Part shown: piece after piece, positions 9,408 through 19,296 of the stretch
How positions within the stretch are numbered: the first letter of the stretch is position 1
Layout of the letters: each line of letters starts with the position of its first letter
Origin: Microbacterium sp. Root61
GTDB taxonomy: Bacteria > Actinomycetota > Actinomycetes > Actinomycetales > Microbacteriaceae
Direction of reading: 5' to 3'
NCBI RefSeq assembly: GCF_001427525.1
Contig: NZ_LMGU01000001.1
Span: 124,001-188,000 of the forward strand
Length of the DNA stretch: 64,000 nucleotides
Program-made: the position numbers and the translations under genes
The notes under the pieces: generated by a model
What the model was told of the DNA's origin: nothing
Database searches by the model: none
What the model saw: only the letters and a program-made list of their open reading frames with translations

Positions 9408-9773
9408 ATGACCGACACCGCACTGTCGACCGATCAGTCCGTACGCGCGCACGGCGTGTCGCTCAGCGATGCCGCAGCGCTCAAGGTGAAGAGCCTGCTC
9501 GAGCAGGAGGGTCGCGATGACCTCCGTCTGCGCGTCGCCGTCCAGCCGGGCGGATGCTCCGGACTCATCTACCAGCTCTATTTCGACGAGCGCTACCTCG
9601 ACGGCGACACGACCGTCGACTTCGACGGCGTCGAGGTCATCATCGATGACATGAGCGTGCCGTACCTCGATGGTGCGACGGTCGACTTCAAGGACACGAT
9701 CGCGGAGCAGGGCTTCACGATCGACAACCCGAACGCAGGCGGCAGCTGCGCCTGCGGCGACAGCTTCCACTGA
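9408..9773 (+). CDS. erpA: iron-sulfur cluster insertion / A-type carrier protein
   Basis: An A-type Fe-S carrier of 121 residues that passes clusters to apo-proteins. The three conserved cysteines are present: one in QPGGCSGLIYQ and two in the C-terminal SCACGDSF. A good ribosome site (AAGGAGAG, 9399-9406) precedes the ATG. TAGAAT at about 9336-9341 is a candidate -10, so this gene has a leader of about 65 bases. A strong terminator follows. The respiratory operon downstream (with a Rieske Fe-S protein in the partner operon) may be a client, but that is inference. Confidence 0.93.
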   Translation: MTDTALSTDQSVRAHGVSLSDAAALKVKSLLEQEGRDDLRLRVAVQPGGCSGLIYQLYFDERYLDGDTTVDFDGVEVIIDDMSVPYLDGATVDFKDTIAEQGFTIDNPNAGGSCACGDSFH

Positions 9774-9785
9774 TCTGACCGACCT

Positions 9786-9821
9786 GAATGGCGCCTGCGG
9801 ACTCGTCCGCAGGCGCCATTC
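9786..9821 (+). terminator. perfect 16-bp hairpin after erpA
   Basis: The arms 9786-9801 and 9806-9821 pair perfectly around a CTCG loop, 13 bases after the erpA stop. No U-tract follows, as is common for high-GC actinobacterial terminators. It separates erpA from ctaC. Confidence 0.85.
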
Positions 9822-9946
9822 GGCGTCCCCGGTGGGGCCTGCCGAATCTGGCTCGAGATGGGCTCGACCTGGGTGGTTGGCCTGAATCGGGTGGGAGGTT
9901 GCCCTAGACTGGCGACTGTCCTATTCGCGACCCGGAAAGGTGCACC

Positions 9947-10837
9947 GTGCCCTCGAAACGCCGCCTCCGCTGGGCTGTCGTTCCCATCGGGATCGCTACA
10001 GCCGTCATTCTCGCAGGCTGCACGCCGACCGAGCTCAACGGCTTCTTGCCGGGCTTCGTCGAAGACGGCACCCCTGCGACCAACCACACCGAGATGGTGT
10101 CCGGTCTGTGGGTGAATTCCTGGATCGTTCTGCTCGCCGTCGGCGTCGTCACGTGGGGTCTCCTGCTGTGGGCCGCCATCGCATACCGCCGCCGTAAGGG
10201 CCAGACCGGCCTTCCCGTGCAGATGCGGTACAACATGCCCATCGAGATCTTCTACACGGTGGTTCCGCTGATCCTCGTGATCGGGTTCTTCGCCTTCACG
10301 GCGCGTGACCAGGTCATCCTCGAGACGCAGACCGAGAACCCCGACGTGTCGATCACCGCGATCGGCAAGCAGTGGGCCTGGGACTTCCAGTACAACGCCG
10401 ATGACGCCGAAGACACCGTGTGGACCATGGGCGTCCAGGCCGAGCCCGCCGCGAACGGCGACGTCGACCAGGAAGCGCTTCCGACGCTCTACCTGCCCGT
10501 CGACAAGACGGTCAAGATCCAGCTGCAGTCGCGCGATGTCATCCACTCGTTCTGGGTGGTCGACTTCCTGTACAAGAAGGACATGTACATCGGGCGGGAC
10601 AACTACTGGTCCTTCACCCCGACGCGCGAAGGCACCTACGCCGGAAAGTGTGCGGAGCTGTGTGGCGAATACCACTCCGCCATGCTCTTCAACGTCAAGG
10701 TGGTCAGCGAAGCGGAGTACGAGGACTACCTCGCGACTCTGCAGGAAGCCGGCCAGACCGGTGACATCAACGACGCCTACGACCGGCTGCAGAACCTGCC
10801 CGGCACGGGGACTACCGACGCCACAGAAGGCGAGTGA
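9947..10837 (+). CDS. ctaC: cytochrome c oxidase subunit II, lipoprotein
   Basis: Copper-A subunit of the aa3 oxidase, which receives electrons from the bcc complex. The 296 residues begin with a signal peptide ending in the lipobox LAGC (Cys near 25). Two transmembrane helices follow (about 60-82 and 100-120). The CuA cupredoxin domain holds HSFWVVDF and the motif [12 protein letters not shown], with two cysteines, Glu, His and Met as ligands. The start is GTG, preceded by GGAAAGG at 9934-9940. It leads the ctaC-ctaD-ctaF operon. Confidence 0.97.
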   Translation: MPSKRRLRWAVVPIGIATAVILAGCTPTELNGFLPGFVEDGTPATNHTEMVSGLWVNSWIVLLAVGVVTWGLLLWAAIAYRRRKGQTGLPVQMRYNMPIEIFYTVVPLILVIGFFAFTARDQVILETQTENPDVSITAIGKQWAWDFQYNADDAEDTVWTMGVQAEPAANGDVDQEALPTLYLPVDKTVKIQLQSRDVIHSFWVVDFLYKKDMYIGRDNYWSFTPTREGTYAGKCAELCGEYHSAMLFNVKVVSEAEYEDYLATLQEAGQTGDINDAYDRLQNLPGTGTTDATEGE

Positions 10838-10839
10838 TC

Positions 10840-12603
10840 ATGGCGACGACACTTCCTCTCGAGGAACAGACACACGGGCGTCCGACGACGCTGCCCCCGC
10901 GTCAGGCCGCTCTGCTGAGCGCCTCGCGCGTGGACCAGAAGGGCAACCTCGTCGTCAAGTGGATCACCTCCACTGACCACAAGACCATCGGGTACATGTA
11001 CCTGATCGCCTCGGTGATCTTCTTCATGCTCGGCGGCGTGATGGCGCTGATCATCCGCGCCGAGCTCTTCGAGCCGGGCATGCAGATCATCCCGACCAAG
11101 GAGCAGTACAACCAGCTGTTCACGATGCACGGCACGATCATGCTGCTGATGTTCGCGACGCCGCTGTTCGCCGGCTTCGCCAACGTGATCATGCCGCTGC
11201 AGATCGGTGCGCCCGACGTCGCGTTCCCGCGGTTGAACGCCTTCGCGTTCTGGCTGTTCCTGTTCGGCTCGCTCATCGCGGTGTCCGGCTTCCTCACCCC
11301 GCAGGGTGCGGCCGCCTTCGGCTGGTTCGCCTATCAACCTTTGGCGGGTGCGAGCTTCTCACCAGGCGCCGGAGGCAATCTCTGGATGCTCGGCCTCGGC
11401 ATGAGCGGCTTCGGCACGATCCTCGGTGCGGTGAACTTCATCACCACGATCATCACGATGCGTGCCCCGGGCATGACGATGTGGCGCATGCCGATCTTCA
11501 CCTGGAACACGCTGGTCACCAGCATCCTGATCCTGATGGCCTTCCCGGTCCTGGCCGCCGCCATCCTGGCCGCCGCCGCCGACCGTGTGCTCGGCGCTCA
11601 CATCTACGACCCCGCCAACGGCGGTGTCCTGCTGTGGCAGCACCTGTTCTGGTTCTTCGGCCACCCCGAGGTCTACATCATCGCGCTGCCGTTCTTCGGC
11701 ATCGTGTCGGAGATCTTCCCGGTGTTCAGCCGAAAGCCGATCTTCGGCTACAAGACGCTCGTCTACGCGACGATCGCGATCGCGGCTCTGTCGGTCGCCG
11801 TGTGGGCCCACCACATGTACGTCACCGGCGCCGTCCTGCTGCCGTTCTTCGCGCTCATGACGATGCTCATCGCGGTTCCGACGGGTGTGAAGATCTTCAA
11901 CTGGATCGGCACGATGTGGCGAGGGTCAGTGACCTTCGAAACACCGATGATGTTCTCGCTCGGCTTCCTCGTGTCGTTCGTCTTCGGTGGACTCACCGGC
12001 GTCATCCTGGCATCGCCGCCTCTGGACTTCGCGCTGTCCGACTCGTACTTCATCGTCGCCCACTTCCACTACGTGGTCTTCGGCACGGTCGTGTTCGCGA
12101 TGTTCGCCGGCTTCTACTTCTGGTGGCCCAAGTGGACCGGTCGCATGCTCAACGAGCGTCTCGGCATGGTGCACTTCTGGTTGCTGTTCATCGGCTTCCA
12201 CATGACGTTCCTCATCCAGCACTGGCTGGGCGTCGACGGCATGGTGCGTCGCTACGCGGACTACTCGTCGGCAGACGGCTGGACGTGGCAGAACCAGGTC
12301 TCGACGATCGGTGCCGTCATTCTGGGCGCCTCGATGATCCCGTTCCTGTTCAACGTGTGGATCACGGCCCGCAAGGCGCCGAAGGTCACGGTCAACGACC
12401 CGTGGGGCTACGGCGCATCGCTCGAGTGGGCGACATCCTGCCCGCCGCCGCGTCACAACTTCACGTCGATCCCGCGGATCCGGAGCGAGCGCCCCGCGTT
12501 CGACCTGAACCACCCCGAAGCGGGCCCCGAGTACGGAGTCGGACCCGGAGCGGACGAGCCCGATCTCGTCCCGGCCGGTGGAGTCGCAGGAGAGGCCAAG
12601 TAA
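10840..12603 (+). CDS. ctaD: cytochrome c oxidase subunit I
   Basis: Catalytic haem-copper subunit, 587 residues and about twelve membrane helices. Visible are the haem a ligand region (TMHGTIMLL), the CuB and cross-linked Tyr region ([11 protein letters not shown]), the HH pair (WAHHMYVTG), and the haem a3/haem a histidines ([10 protein letters not shown]). ATG 10840 is preferred: GAAGG at 10826-10830 lies nine bases upstream, whereas the in-frame GTG at 10834, which overlaps the ctaC stop, is only three bases from it. Translation is probably coupled to ctaC. ctaF begins directly after the stop. Confidence 0.96.
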   Translation: MATTLPLEEQTHGRPTTLPPRQAALLSASRVDQKGNLVVKWITSTDHKTIGYMYLIASVIFFMLGGVMALIIRAELFEPGMQIIPTKEQYNQLFTMHGTIMLLMFATPLFAGFANVIMPLQIGAPDVAFPRLNAFAFWLFLFGSLIAVSGFLTPQGAAAFGWFAYQPLAGASFSPGAGGNLWMLGLGMSGFGTILGAVNFITTIITMRAPGMTMWRMPIFTWNTLVTSILILMAFPVLAAAILAAAADRVLGAHIYDPANGGVLLWQHLFWFFGHPEVYIIALPFFGIVSEIFPVFSRKPIFGYKTLVYATIAIAALSVAVWAHHMYVTGAVLLPFFALMTMLIAVPTGVKIFNWIGTMWRGSVTFETPMMFSLGFLVSFVFGGLTGVILASPPLDFALSDSYFIVAHFHYVVFGTVVFAMFAGFYFWWPKWTGRMLNERLGMVHFWLLFIGFHMTFLIQHWLGVDGMVRRYADYSSADGWTWQNQVSTIGAVILGASMIPFLFNVWITARKAPKVTVNDPWGYGASLEWATSCPPPRHNFTSIPRIRSERPAFDLNHPEAGPEYGVGPGADEPDLVPAGGVAGEAK

Positions 12604-13044
12604 GTGCGTACGAACTTCAGTCTCTGGTGGCTGCTGGCGATCTTCTTCCTGTTCGTCGCCGGCACCTACACGGTGTGGAACATCATCGCCCACGCCCAGC
12701 CCGACGTGGCCTGGTACCACGGCATCGAATGGGTCGGCACGATCGCCCTGCTGTTCTCCGCGTTCATGGCCGGTCTGATCGCGTTCTTCGTTCAGCGCGT
12801 GCACGCGGCGCAGGGCGGCGAACTGCCGTCCGACATCCTGACGGCGGACATCGACGACGGCGACCCCGAGCTCGGTGAGTTCAGCCCCTGGTCCTGGTGG
12901 CCCATCGTGCTGGCCTTCTCGGCAGCGCTCGGCATGATCGGCCTCGCGGTCGGTGCCTGGATGTTCCCGATCGGCCTCGCGGTCTTCGTCATCGCGATCG
13001 TCGGCTGGGTGTACGAGTACTACCGCGGCTACTTCGCACGCTGA
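12604..13044 (+). CDS. ctaF: cytochrome c oxidase subunit IV (actinobacterial CtaF)
   Basis: The small fourth subunit typical of actinobacterial aa3 oxidase, 146 residues. Four hydrophobic helices are visible (about 7-25, 40-60, 95-115, 118-138), with an acidic loop between helices 2 and 3. The start GTG follows the ctaD stop with no gap, so translation is coupled. It is thought to help hold the oxidase in the supercomplex with the bcc complex encoded 1.8 kb further on the other strand. Confidence 0.94.
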   Translation: MRTNFSLWWLLAIFFLFVAGTYTVWNIIAHAQPDVAWYHGIEWVGTIALLFSAFMAGLIAFFVQRVHAAQGGELPSDILTADIDDGDPELGEFSPWSWWPIVLAFSAALGMIGLAVGAWMFPIGLAVFVIAIVGWVYEYYRGYFAR

Positions 13045-13048
13045 GGTC

Positions 13049-13852
13049 GTGCGGCTCGACGCAGCCGCCGTCTCGGACGTCGGCCCCTACCGTTCGGCGA
13101 ACCAGGACTCCGCATTCGCGGCGTCCTGGGGAGCCGCGGTCGCGGATGGGGTCGGCGGCGGACCCGCAGGCGATCTCGCCTCGGCCGCCCTGCTGCATCG
13201 CCTCGTCGCAGGCGCCCGCGGGACGGTGAACGACGCGGCAGATCTGCGCACCCGCATCCGTCTGGCGAACTGGGACCTGCGCGCCCACGCGGCGCGCGAC
13301 CAGAGCCTGGTCGGAATGTCCACGACGCTCACCGGACTCTTCGGATCGAGTGTCCCCGGCACACTGCTGATGGCGCACACCGGCGACTCCCGCGGGTACC
13401 TGCTGCGCTCCGGGACGATGACGCGGATGACGCGCGATGATTCGTACGTGCAGGAACTGCTGGAGCGCGGCCTCGTCTCGTCGGAGGATGCGGCATCCCA
13501 TCCTCGTCGCAACATCATCACGGCCTCGCTGCGCGGGGCGGAGGACGACGTCGTGCGGGTCGCGCTGGTCGAGGCGCAGCACGGCGATCGCTGGCTGCTG
13601 TGCAGCGACGGGGTGACTGACTACGTGCCGGAGCCGATGCTCGCCGATCTGCTGCGCGGCGTGGCGGTCGCCGCCGAGGCGGCGGACGCGATCGTACAGC
13701 TGGCGATTCAGGCGGGCACGCGCGACAACGTCACGGCCGTCGTGTGCGACGTGGAAGCCGGCGCGTTGCCGTTGCAGGAGGAGCCCCGTTTCGCGGGCGC
13801 CGCAGCGGTCATGTTCAGCGAAGAGCTCGACTCGGGACCGCTCAGCGCCTGA
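13049..13852 (+). CDS. PP2C-family serine/threonine phosphatase
   Basis: A 267-residue soluble phosphatase of the PPM/PP2C family. Metal-binding motifs are visible: YRSANQDSAFAA (Arg and Asp), VADGVGGGPAGD, AHTGDSRGYLLR, WLLCSDGVTDYV and GTRDNVTAVVCD. The start GTG is inferred: it has no ribosome site, but CACGCT at 13037-13042 ends six bases before it, the same spacing as many other genes here. It lies four bases after ctaF and might also be read through. The substrate is unknown; no Ser/Thr kinase is in the window. Confidence 0.9.
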   Translation: MRLDAAAVSDVGPYRSANQDSAFAASWGAAVADGVGGGPAGDLASAALLHRLVAGARGTVNDAADLRTRIRLANWDLRAHAARDQSLVGMSTTLTGLFGSSVPGTLLMAHTGDSRGYLLRSGTMTRMTRDDSYVQELLERGLVSSEDAASHPRRNIITASLRGAEDDVVRVALVEAQHGDRWLLCSDGVTDYVPEPMLADLLRGVAVAAEAADAIVQLAIQAGTRDNVTAVVCDVEAGALPLQEEPRFAGAAAVMFSEELDSGPLSA

Positions 13853-13889
13853 GCGCCCGTCAGCGTCCCGCCACGCGCGCTGTGTCGCG

Positions 13890-14243
13890 CTACACGGCCC
13901 CGAGAGGGCGGAGGCGGGCATCCGGGAACGGCAGGGCGAACTCGCTCCTGGGGCCTCCTATGGCGCCGCCGTCCTCCTTCTTGAGGCGGACCGCGGTCTG
14001 CGACACCTCGACGATGCGCACCCGGAGCCAGCTGCCGTCCGCCAGCTGCAGTTCGAACGGATCGGCGAGATAGCCGATCCCCGTCGACTCGAGGGTCTCT
14101 TCGGCGGTGAGCCAGTCGACCACCGGGGTGACGGGTCGACCGAGCAGATCGATGACCACGAATCCGTCGGACTCGGGCCGCATCCATCCCACCAGTTCGC
14201 CGTCGGGGCGCCGGTGCTCGATCCATTCCTCGTGCACGCTCAT
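13890..14243 (-). CDS. small conserved-looking protein of unknown function
   Basis: A 117-residue soluble protein with no family I can name. It is rich in beta-type sequence (ELVGWMRPESDGFVVIDLLG, DGSWLRVRIVEVSQTAVRL) and has no cysteine cluster or membrane segment. It starts at ATG 14243, with TACGGT (14250-14255 on the + strand, read on -) six bases upstream, so it is probably leaderless. It is convergent with the PP2C gene and follows the rhodanese gene on the same strand after 26 bp. Confidence 0.78.
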   Translation of the reverse strand: MSVHEEWIEHRRPDGELVGWMRPESDGFVVIDLLGRPVTPVVDWLTAEETLESTGIGYLADPFELQLADGSWLRVRIVEVSQTAVRLKKEDGGAIGGPRSEFALPFPDARLRPLGAV

Positions 14244-14269
14244 CCTCCGACCGTATCAACGAGCCCGCA

Positions 14270-14689
14270 CTAGGCGGTCGTCATCGTGCGCACCACCATG
14301 ACCTGCGCATCGAAGGTGCGGGGGAGCGGGCCCGCCGCGTCCTCGGTGGGCTGTCCCTCACGGACCCAGTACTCGTATCCGCCGATCATCTCGCGGACGT
14401 CGTAGCCCAGCCGGGCGAACTCGAGCGCGCCTTTCGCGCCGGCGTTGCATCCCGGACTCCAGCAGTACACGACGACGCGGGCGCCCGCAGGGATCTCGGT
14501 CGCGGCGCGTGCGGCGATCTGGGCGTAGGGCATGTGCAGCGCGCCCACGACGTGCCCCTGTGCCCACGCCTCGACGCCGCGCACGTCCACCAGCACGAGC
14601 GCCTCGCCGGCCTTCTGGGCGGCGTACACGTCGGACGGATCGGTCTCATGGGAGAGCTTGGCGGAGAAGTAGGCGAGGGCGTCGGTCAT
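14270..14689 (-). CDS. rhodanese-like domain protein
   Basis: A single rhodanese domain of 139 residues. The active-site loop is CWSPGCNAGAKGA: a cysteine occupies the catalytic position, followed by a second one. VLVDVRGVEAWAQGHV and HMPYAQI are the usual N-terminal rhodanese signatures. ATG 14689 is chosen over the in-frame GTG at 14698 because TAGCGT (14697-14702, minus strand) sits seven bases upstream of the ATG. The substrate is unknown; such proteins handle sulfane sulfur or bind arsenate or phosphate. It lies between the two respiratory operons. Confidence 0.88.
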   Translation of the reverse strand: MTDALAYFSAKLSHETDPSDVYAAQKAGEALVLVDVRGVEAWAQGHVVGALHMPYAQIAARAATEIPAGARVVVYCWSPGCNAGAKGALEFARLGYDVREMIGGYEYWVREGQPTEDAAGPLPRTFDAQVMVVRTMTTA

Positions 14690-14772
14690 GGATGTCACGC
14701 TACGCGGCCGCGGGGGAGCGTCGCGGCCCTGTGCCGGTCAGGGTTCGCCGGATTCCTGCCGCACATGCGAAA

Positions 14773-14813
14773 GCCCCGTCCACGAGAACCCGAAGCGGGG
14801 TCGTGGACGGGGC
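14773..14813 (-). terminator. hairpin downstream of qcrB
   Basis: The 13-base arms 14773-14785 and 14801-14813 are perfectly complementary around a 15-base spacer. It lies 21 bases past the qcrB stop and closes the ctaE-qcrCAB transcript. Confidence 0.8.
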
Positions 14814-14833
14814 GTCCGGGAAGAGCGGGCCTG

Positions 14834-16681
14834 TTACTGGCCGCCCTCCTTCTCACGGTTCTTGGGAGGCTTCGTGCCGGCCTCCGGCTCGGGCACCACC
14901 ACGTTGCTCGGTCGCACCGCGGTCTCCGAGTTGTGACCGTCGTCGATCGGGTGCAGCGGGGCATCCGGAACGCCTGCGCGCTCGTGGGCTCCCTGCAGCT
15001 CTTCGGCCTCATCGTGGGCGATGTGGTCGAGCTGGTGGGTCTGGTGCGCGACAGCCGCATCGATCTCGGACTGCGTCATCGGCGCGAGGCGGTCCTCGAA
15101 GAACCAGCGCGACAGCGAGGCGCGGAGGTTCTCGTGCCACGGGATGTTGCCGCGCGAGTTGGGACGGACGACCAGGGGAGCGTTCTCCTCGTGTCCGACC
15201 AGCTTCCAGCGCTCGTACTCGTCGACGGGCTGGTGCACCTCGATGTACTCGCCACCGGGGAGGCGGACGATGCGTCCGGACTCGTAGCCGTGCAGAGCGA
15301 TCTCGCGGTCCTTCTTCTGAAGCGCGATGCAGATCCGCTTCGTGACGAAGTAGGCGATGATCGGGCCGGCGATGAGCAGGACCTGGAGCGTGTGGATGAC
15401 GCCCTCCATCGTGACCCAGAAGTGCGTCGCGATGATGTCGGAGGATGCGGCGGCCCACATGACGGCGTACATGGTCACACCGGCGGCGCCGATGGCCGTG
15501 CGCGTTGCCGCGTTGCGCGGGCGCTGGGCGATGTGGTGCTCGCGCTTGTCTCCGGTGACCCAGGCCTCGATGAAGGGGTAGATCAGCACGAGGATGATGA
15601 AGATGCCGATGATGCCCAGCGGGATCAGGATGTTCCACGACCAGGTGCGGTCCCAGATCACACTCTCCAGATGCGGCGGGATGAGGCGCAGCATGCCGTC
15701 GGCGAAGCCGATGTACCAGTCGGGCTGGGTTCCGGCGGAGACCGGGGACGGGTCGTACGGGCCGTAGTTCCAGATCGGGTTGATCGTGAACAGCGACGCG
15801 ATCAGCACGATGAGGCCGAAGGTGATGAAGAAGAAGCCACCCATCTTCGACATGTACACCGGCATCATCGGGTAGCCGACGACGTTGCTGTTGGTGCGTG
15901 CCGGACCGGCGAACTGCGTGTGCTTGTTGATGACCATGAGCATCAGGTGCAGCACGAGCAGGCCGACGAGGATCGCGGGCAGCAGCAGGATGTGCAGAGT
16001 GTACAGGCGTCCGACGATCTGATCGCCCGGGAACTCTCCGCCGAACAGCAGGAACGAGATCCAGGTGCCGACGACGGGGATGCCCTTGACCATGCCGTCG
16101 ATGATGCGCAGGCCGTTGCCCGACAGCAGGTCATCGGGGAGGGAGTAACCGGTGAAGCCTTCGGCCATCGCGAGGATGAACAGGATGAATCCGATGACCC
16201 AGTTCAGCTCGCGGGGCTTGCGGAACGCACCCGTGAAGAACACGCGGAGCATGTGCACGCCGATGCCGGCGACGAAGACCAGGGCGGCCCAGTGGTGGAT
16301 CTGCCGGACCAGGAGGCCACCGCGGATGTCGAACGACAGGCGGAGCGTGGATTCCATGGCGGCCGACATCTCGACACCGCGCATCGGGATGAAGGATCCC
16401 GCGTAGTGGGTCGGAACCATCGACGCCTGGAAGAAGAACGTCAGGAACGTGCCGGACAGCAGCACCGCGACGAAGCTCCACAGCGCGATCTCGCCGAGCA
16501 TGAAGGACCAGTGGTCGGGGAAGATCTTGCGCCCGAGCTCTTTCACGAGTCCGGAGAGGCTCGTGCGCTCGTCGATGTAGTTGGCCGCGCCGGCGACGAA
16601 TCGACCGCCGAGGGGCTTGTCGTTCGTCGAGGCCTTCGGCTCGCGGGTCTCAGTCCCCTGAGGGACGGTTGCGGTGCTCAA
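14834..16681 (-). CDS. qcrB: menaquinol-cytochrome c reductase cytochrome b subunit
   Basis: Cytochrome b of the bcc complex, 615 residues with the long hydrophilic C-terminal tail (about 400-615) typical of actinobacteria. The N-terminal half has the four-helix haem bundle with paired histidines (QIHHWAALVF, HILLLPAI, LHLMLMVINKHTQF). The Qo motif is PDWYIGF in place of the classical PEWY. The start is TTG at 16681, overlapping the qcrA stop (TTGA), so translation is coupled. The protein is the target of QcrB inhibitors in mycobacteria. The operon order is ctaE-qcrC-qcrA-qcrB. Confidence 0.96.
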   Translation of the reverse strand: MSTATVPQGTETREPKASTNDKPLGGRFVAGAANYIDERTSLSGLVKELGRKIFPDHWSFMLGEIALWSFVAVLLSGTFLTFFFQASMVPTHYAGSFIPMRGVEMSAAMESTLRLSFDIRGGLLVRQIHHWAALVFVAGIGVHMLRVFFTGAFRKPRELNWVIGFILFILAMAEGFTGYSLPDDLLSGNGLRIIDGMVKGIPVVGTWISFLLFGGEFPGDQIVGRLYTLHILLLPAILVGLLVLHLMLMVINKHTQFAGPARTNSNVVGYPMMPVYMSKMGGFFFITFGLIVLIASLFTINPIWNYGPYDPSPVSAGTQPDWYIGFADGMLRLIPPHLESVIWDRTWSWNILIPLGIIGIFIILVLIYPFIEAWVTGDKREHHIAQRPRNAATRTAIGAAGVTMYAVMWAAASSDIIATHFWVTMEGVIHTLQVLLIAGPIIAYFVTKRICIALQKKDREIALHGYESGRIVRLPGGEYIEVHQPVDEYERWKLVGHEENAPLVVRPNSRGNIPWHENLRASLSRWFFEDRLAPMTQSEIDAAVAHQTHQLDHIAHDEAEELQGAHERAGVPDAPLHPIDDGHNSETAVRPSNVVVPEPEAGTKPPKNREKEGGQ

Positions 16682-17736
16682 TGACGCTCCCAGAAGCTCG
16701 GGCCGACGGGTTCGAGGAAGTCGCTCTGTGCGACGAGGTAGCCCTCGGCGTCAACGGCGATGGGCAGCTGCGGCAGTGCGCGTGCAGCGGGGCCGAAGAT
16801 CACTGCAGCGCCGTCCGATACGTCGAACTGCGATTGGTGGCAGGGGCACAGCAGGTGGTGCGTCTGCTGCTCGTAGAGCGCGACGGGGCAGCCGACGTGG
16901 GTGCAGACCTTGGAGTACGCGACGATGCCGTCGTACGACCAGCTCTTGCGCTCATCCGTCTCGATGAGGTCCTCGGGAAGGAGCCGCATGAGCAGGACGA
17001 TGGCCTTGGCCTTCTCGTCGAGGTAGCCCTCGTGGTGGCCCAACGAGGCCAGCTCTTCGGGGATGACGTGGACGGCGGCGCCGAGCGTGAGGTCGGCGGC
17101 GCGGATCGGCTCGCCCGAGGGGTCGTGCGCCAGGCGCATGCCCTTCTTCCACATGGTGTGGCTGAGCTGGTGGACCGGGTCCACGCCTTCCGGCGCGAGG
17201 CCGCGGAACAGGACGATGCCCGGGACGATCGACGCGACGAGCGCGGCGAACAGCGAGTTGCGGATCATCACGCGGCGGCCGAAGCCGGACTCTTCGTTCG
17301 CGACGGTGAACGCCTCGACGACGGCCTCACGAGTGGAGTCGCGACCACGCGTCGCGTGACGCGGCTCGATGAACTCCTTGTCGGACATGATCGCCTTGGA
17401 CCAGTGGATCGCACCGATGCCGATGGCCAGCAGCGCGAGCGCGATTCCCAGACCGATGAAGAGGTTGTTGTTGCGGATGTCGACGATCTGTCCGCTTTCG
17501 ATCGGGAAGATCATGTAGGCCGCAACGGCCCAGATGCTCGCGGCGACCGAGAGGTAGAACAGGGTGTAGACCGTCCGCACGGCGTTCTTCATCGCGGCGG
17601 GGTCCTTGTCGGTCACCCGTTCGCGGTGCGGCGGAAGTGCCGGGGTCTGCACCGGGTCGCTGACAGCGACGGCGAGCCCCGGGGAAGGCTTCCATGAAGC
17701 CCTCTCGTGCTCGAGCGCGTCGTCCTCGTGTGCCAT
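16678..17736 (-). CDS. qcrA: ubiquinol/menaquinol-cytochrome c reductase Rieske subunit
   Basis: A 352-residue Rieske iron-sulfur subunit. Three hydrophobic helices at about 55-77, 87-107 and 165-185 match the extra helices of actinobacterial QcrA. The cluster-binding motifs are CTHVGCP and CPCHQSQFD, with two cysteines and two histidines as ligands. The N-terminus is acidic and soluble. The stop overlaps the qcrB start; the gap to qcrC is 39 bases. Confidence 0.96.
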   Translation of the reverse strand: MAHEDDALEHERASWKPSPGLAVAVSDPVQTPALPPHRERVTDKDPAAMKNAVRTVYTLFYLSVAASIWAVAAYMIFPIESGQIVDIRNNNLFIGLGIALALLAIGIGAIHWSKAIMSDKEFIEPRHATRGRDSTREAVVEAFTVANEESGFGRRVMIRNSLFAALVASIVPGIVLFRGLAPEGVDPVHQLSHTMWKKGMRLAHDPSGEPIRAADLTLGAAVHVIPEELASLGHHEGYLDEKAKAIVLLMRLLPEDLIETDERKSWSYDGIVAYSKVCTHVGCPVALYEQQTHHLLCPCHQSQFDVSDGAAVIFGPAARALPQLPIAVDAEGYLVAQSDFLEPVGPSFWERH

Positions 17737-17775
17737 GGTGCTCCTCGTTCGTTCCGTGCTTTGTTCAGTGAGAGA

Positions 17776-18576
17776 TCAGTTGGACTTCGCCGTGATCCAT
17801 ACGGTCAGGGCGATGAGCGAACCGATGCCGAAGATCCAGATGAACAGACCTTCCGAGACCGGGCCGAGCGAGCCCAGGCTGAATCCGCCCGGCGACTCGT
17901 TGTCCTGCAGCCACACGAGGTACGTGATGATGTCGCGCTTGTCCTCGGCCGTGAGGTTCATGTCGTTGAAGACGGGCATGTTCTGCGGGCCGGTCACCAT
18001 GGCCGCGTACATGTTCAGCGGGGTCGTGCCGTGCAGAGCAGGGGCGTACTTGCCCTCGGTCAGTGCACCGCCGGCGCCGGCGACGTTGTGGCACATGGCG
18101 CAGTTGATGCGGAACAGCTCGCCACCGGCAGCGGCGTCGCCCTTCGCGTCGAGCGTCTCGTCGGACGGGAAGGTCGGTCCGGGTGCCATCGACTGCACGT
18201 AGGCGCCCATCGCGGCGATCTGCTCATCGGTGAACTGGACCGGCTTCTGCGGAGCCTGCGGGCCCTGCATCTGCAGCGGCATGCGTCCGGTGCTCACCTG
18301 GAAGTGCACCGAGAGCTCGCCGACTCCGAAGAGCGACGGGCCGGACTGGGAACCCTGGAGGTCCAGACCGTGGCAGGTGGCGCAGTTCGCCTGGAACAGC
18401 TTCTTGCCGTCATCGACGGTGAGAGCGGTTGTCGCGGTGGTGTCGGCCGTGGCGGCCATCGCGGCGGATGCACCGGCGTAGATGCCACCGGTCAGCAGCA
18501 GTCCGATACCGATAAGAGCGGCCGCGGCCAAGGGGCTCCGGCGACCGGTCGAGCGGCGCTTCTTCTCTTGTGCCAT
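17776..18576 (-). CDS. qcrC: dihaem cytochrome c subunit of bcc complex
   Basis: A 266-residue dihaem cytochrome that carries electrons directly from the bcc complex to CuA of CtaC, replacing a soluble cytochrome c. There is an N-terminal signal/anchor helix (about 17-40), two CxxCH haem sites (CATCHG and CAMCHN), and a C-terminal anchor helix (about 242-262). Met ligands are plausible in MQGPQAP and MPVFNDM. It lies between ctaE (gap 19 bases) and qcrA. Confidence 0.96.
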   Translation of the reverse strand: MAQEKKRRSTGRRSPLAAAALIGIGLLLTGGIYAGASAAMAATADTTATTALTVDDGKKLFQANCATCHGLDLQGSQSGPSLFGVGELSVHFQVSTGRMPLQMQGPQAPQKPVQFTDEQIAAMGAYVQSMAPGPTFPSDETLDAKGDAAAGGELFRINCAMCHNVAGAGGALTEGKYAPALHGTTPLNMYAAMVTGPQNMPVFNDMNLTAEDKRDIITYLVWLQDNESPGGFSLGSLGPVSEGLFIWIFGIGSLIALTVWITAKSN

Positions 18577-18595
18577 GTCGGGGTACAGCTCCGCT

Positions 18596-19228
18596 CTATT
18601 TCAGGAAGTAGATGACGAGGAACAGGGCGATCCAGACCACGTCGACGAAGTGCCAGTAGTACGACACGACGATCGAGGTGGTCATCTCCTTGCGCCCGAA
18701 GTTCTTCACGGCGTACGCGCGGCCGATCACCAGAAGGAAGGCGATGAGGCCACCGGTGACGTGCAGGGCGTGGAAGCCCGTCGTGATGTAGAACGCGGAT
18801 GCGTAGGAGTCCGAGTTGATCGGCATGCCCTCGGCGACGAGCTGGGCGTACTCCCAGACCTGGCCGGACACGAAGATCGCGCCCAGGGCGAAGGTCAGGA
18901 AGAACCACTCGACCATTCCCCAGCCGAGCATTCCGCGCTTCTTCGTGGAATAGGGCTGGAACCGCTCAGCCGCGAACACACCCATCTGGCACGTCACAGA
19001 GGAGAGCACGAGGATGATCGTGTTCACCGTGGCGTAAGGGATGTTCAGCAGCTGCGTGCGGTCAGCCCACAACTCGGGGGAGGTGCTCCGCAGGGTGAAG
19101 TAAATCGCGAAGAGTCCCGCGAAGAACATCACTTCACTGCCGAGCCACACGATGGTGCCGACGGCGACCGGATCGGGCCGCTTAACGGAACGCATCGCCT
19201 GGGCGTAGGTAGCTGGCGTGGTCGTCAC
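18596..19228 (-). CDS. ctaE: cytochrome c oxidase subunit III
   Basis: A 210-residue oxidase subunit III with five or more helices and family motifs [13 protein letters not shown] and [10 protein letters not shown]. The frame is open upstream to 19270, but GTG 19228 is chosen: the protein then starts [12 protein letters not shown] and CATAAT (19235-19240, minus strand) ends six bases upstream, so the transcript is probably leaderless. It is the first gene of ctaE-qcrCAB. A palindrome resembling part of an IdeR/DtxR box lies about 76 bases upstream. Confidence 0.95.
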   Translation of the reverse strand: MTTTPATYAQAMRSVKRPDPVAVGTIVWLGSEVMFFAGLFAIYFTLRSTSPELWADRTQLLNIPYATVNTIILVLSSVTCQMGVFAAERFQPYSTKKRGMLGWGMVEWFFLTFALGAIFVSGQVWEYAQLVAEGMPINSDSYASAFYITTGFHALHVTGGLIAFLLVIGRAYAVKNFGRKEMTTSIVVSYYWHFVDVVWIALFLVIYFLK

Positions 19229-19296
19229 GATCCCATTATGGCCGAACTCGGCGGAGCTTTTTCGCATCACGCGGCCCAGTTTGGATACTGCGCAGA

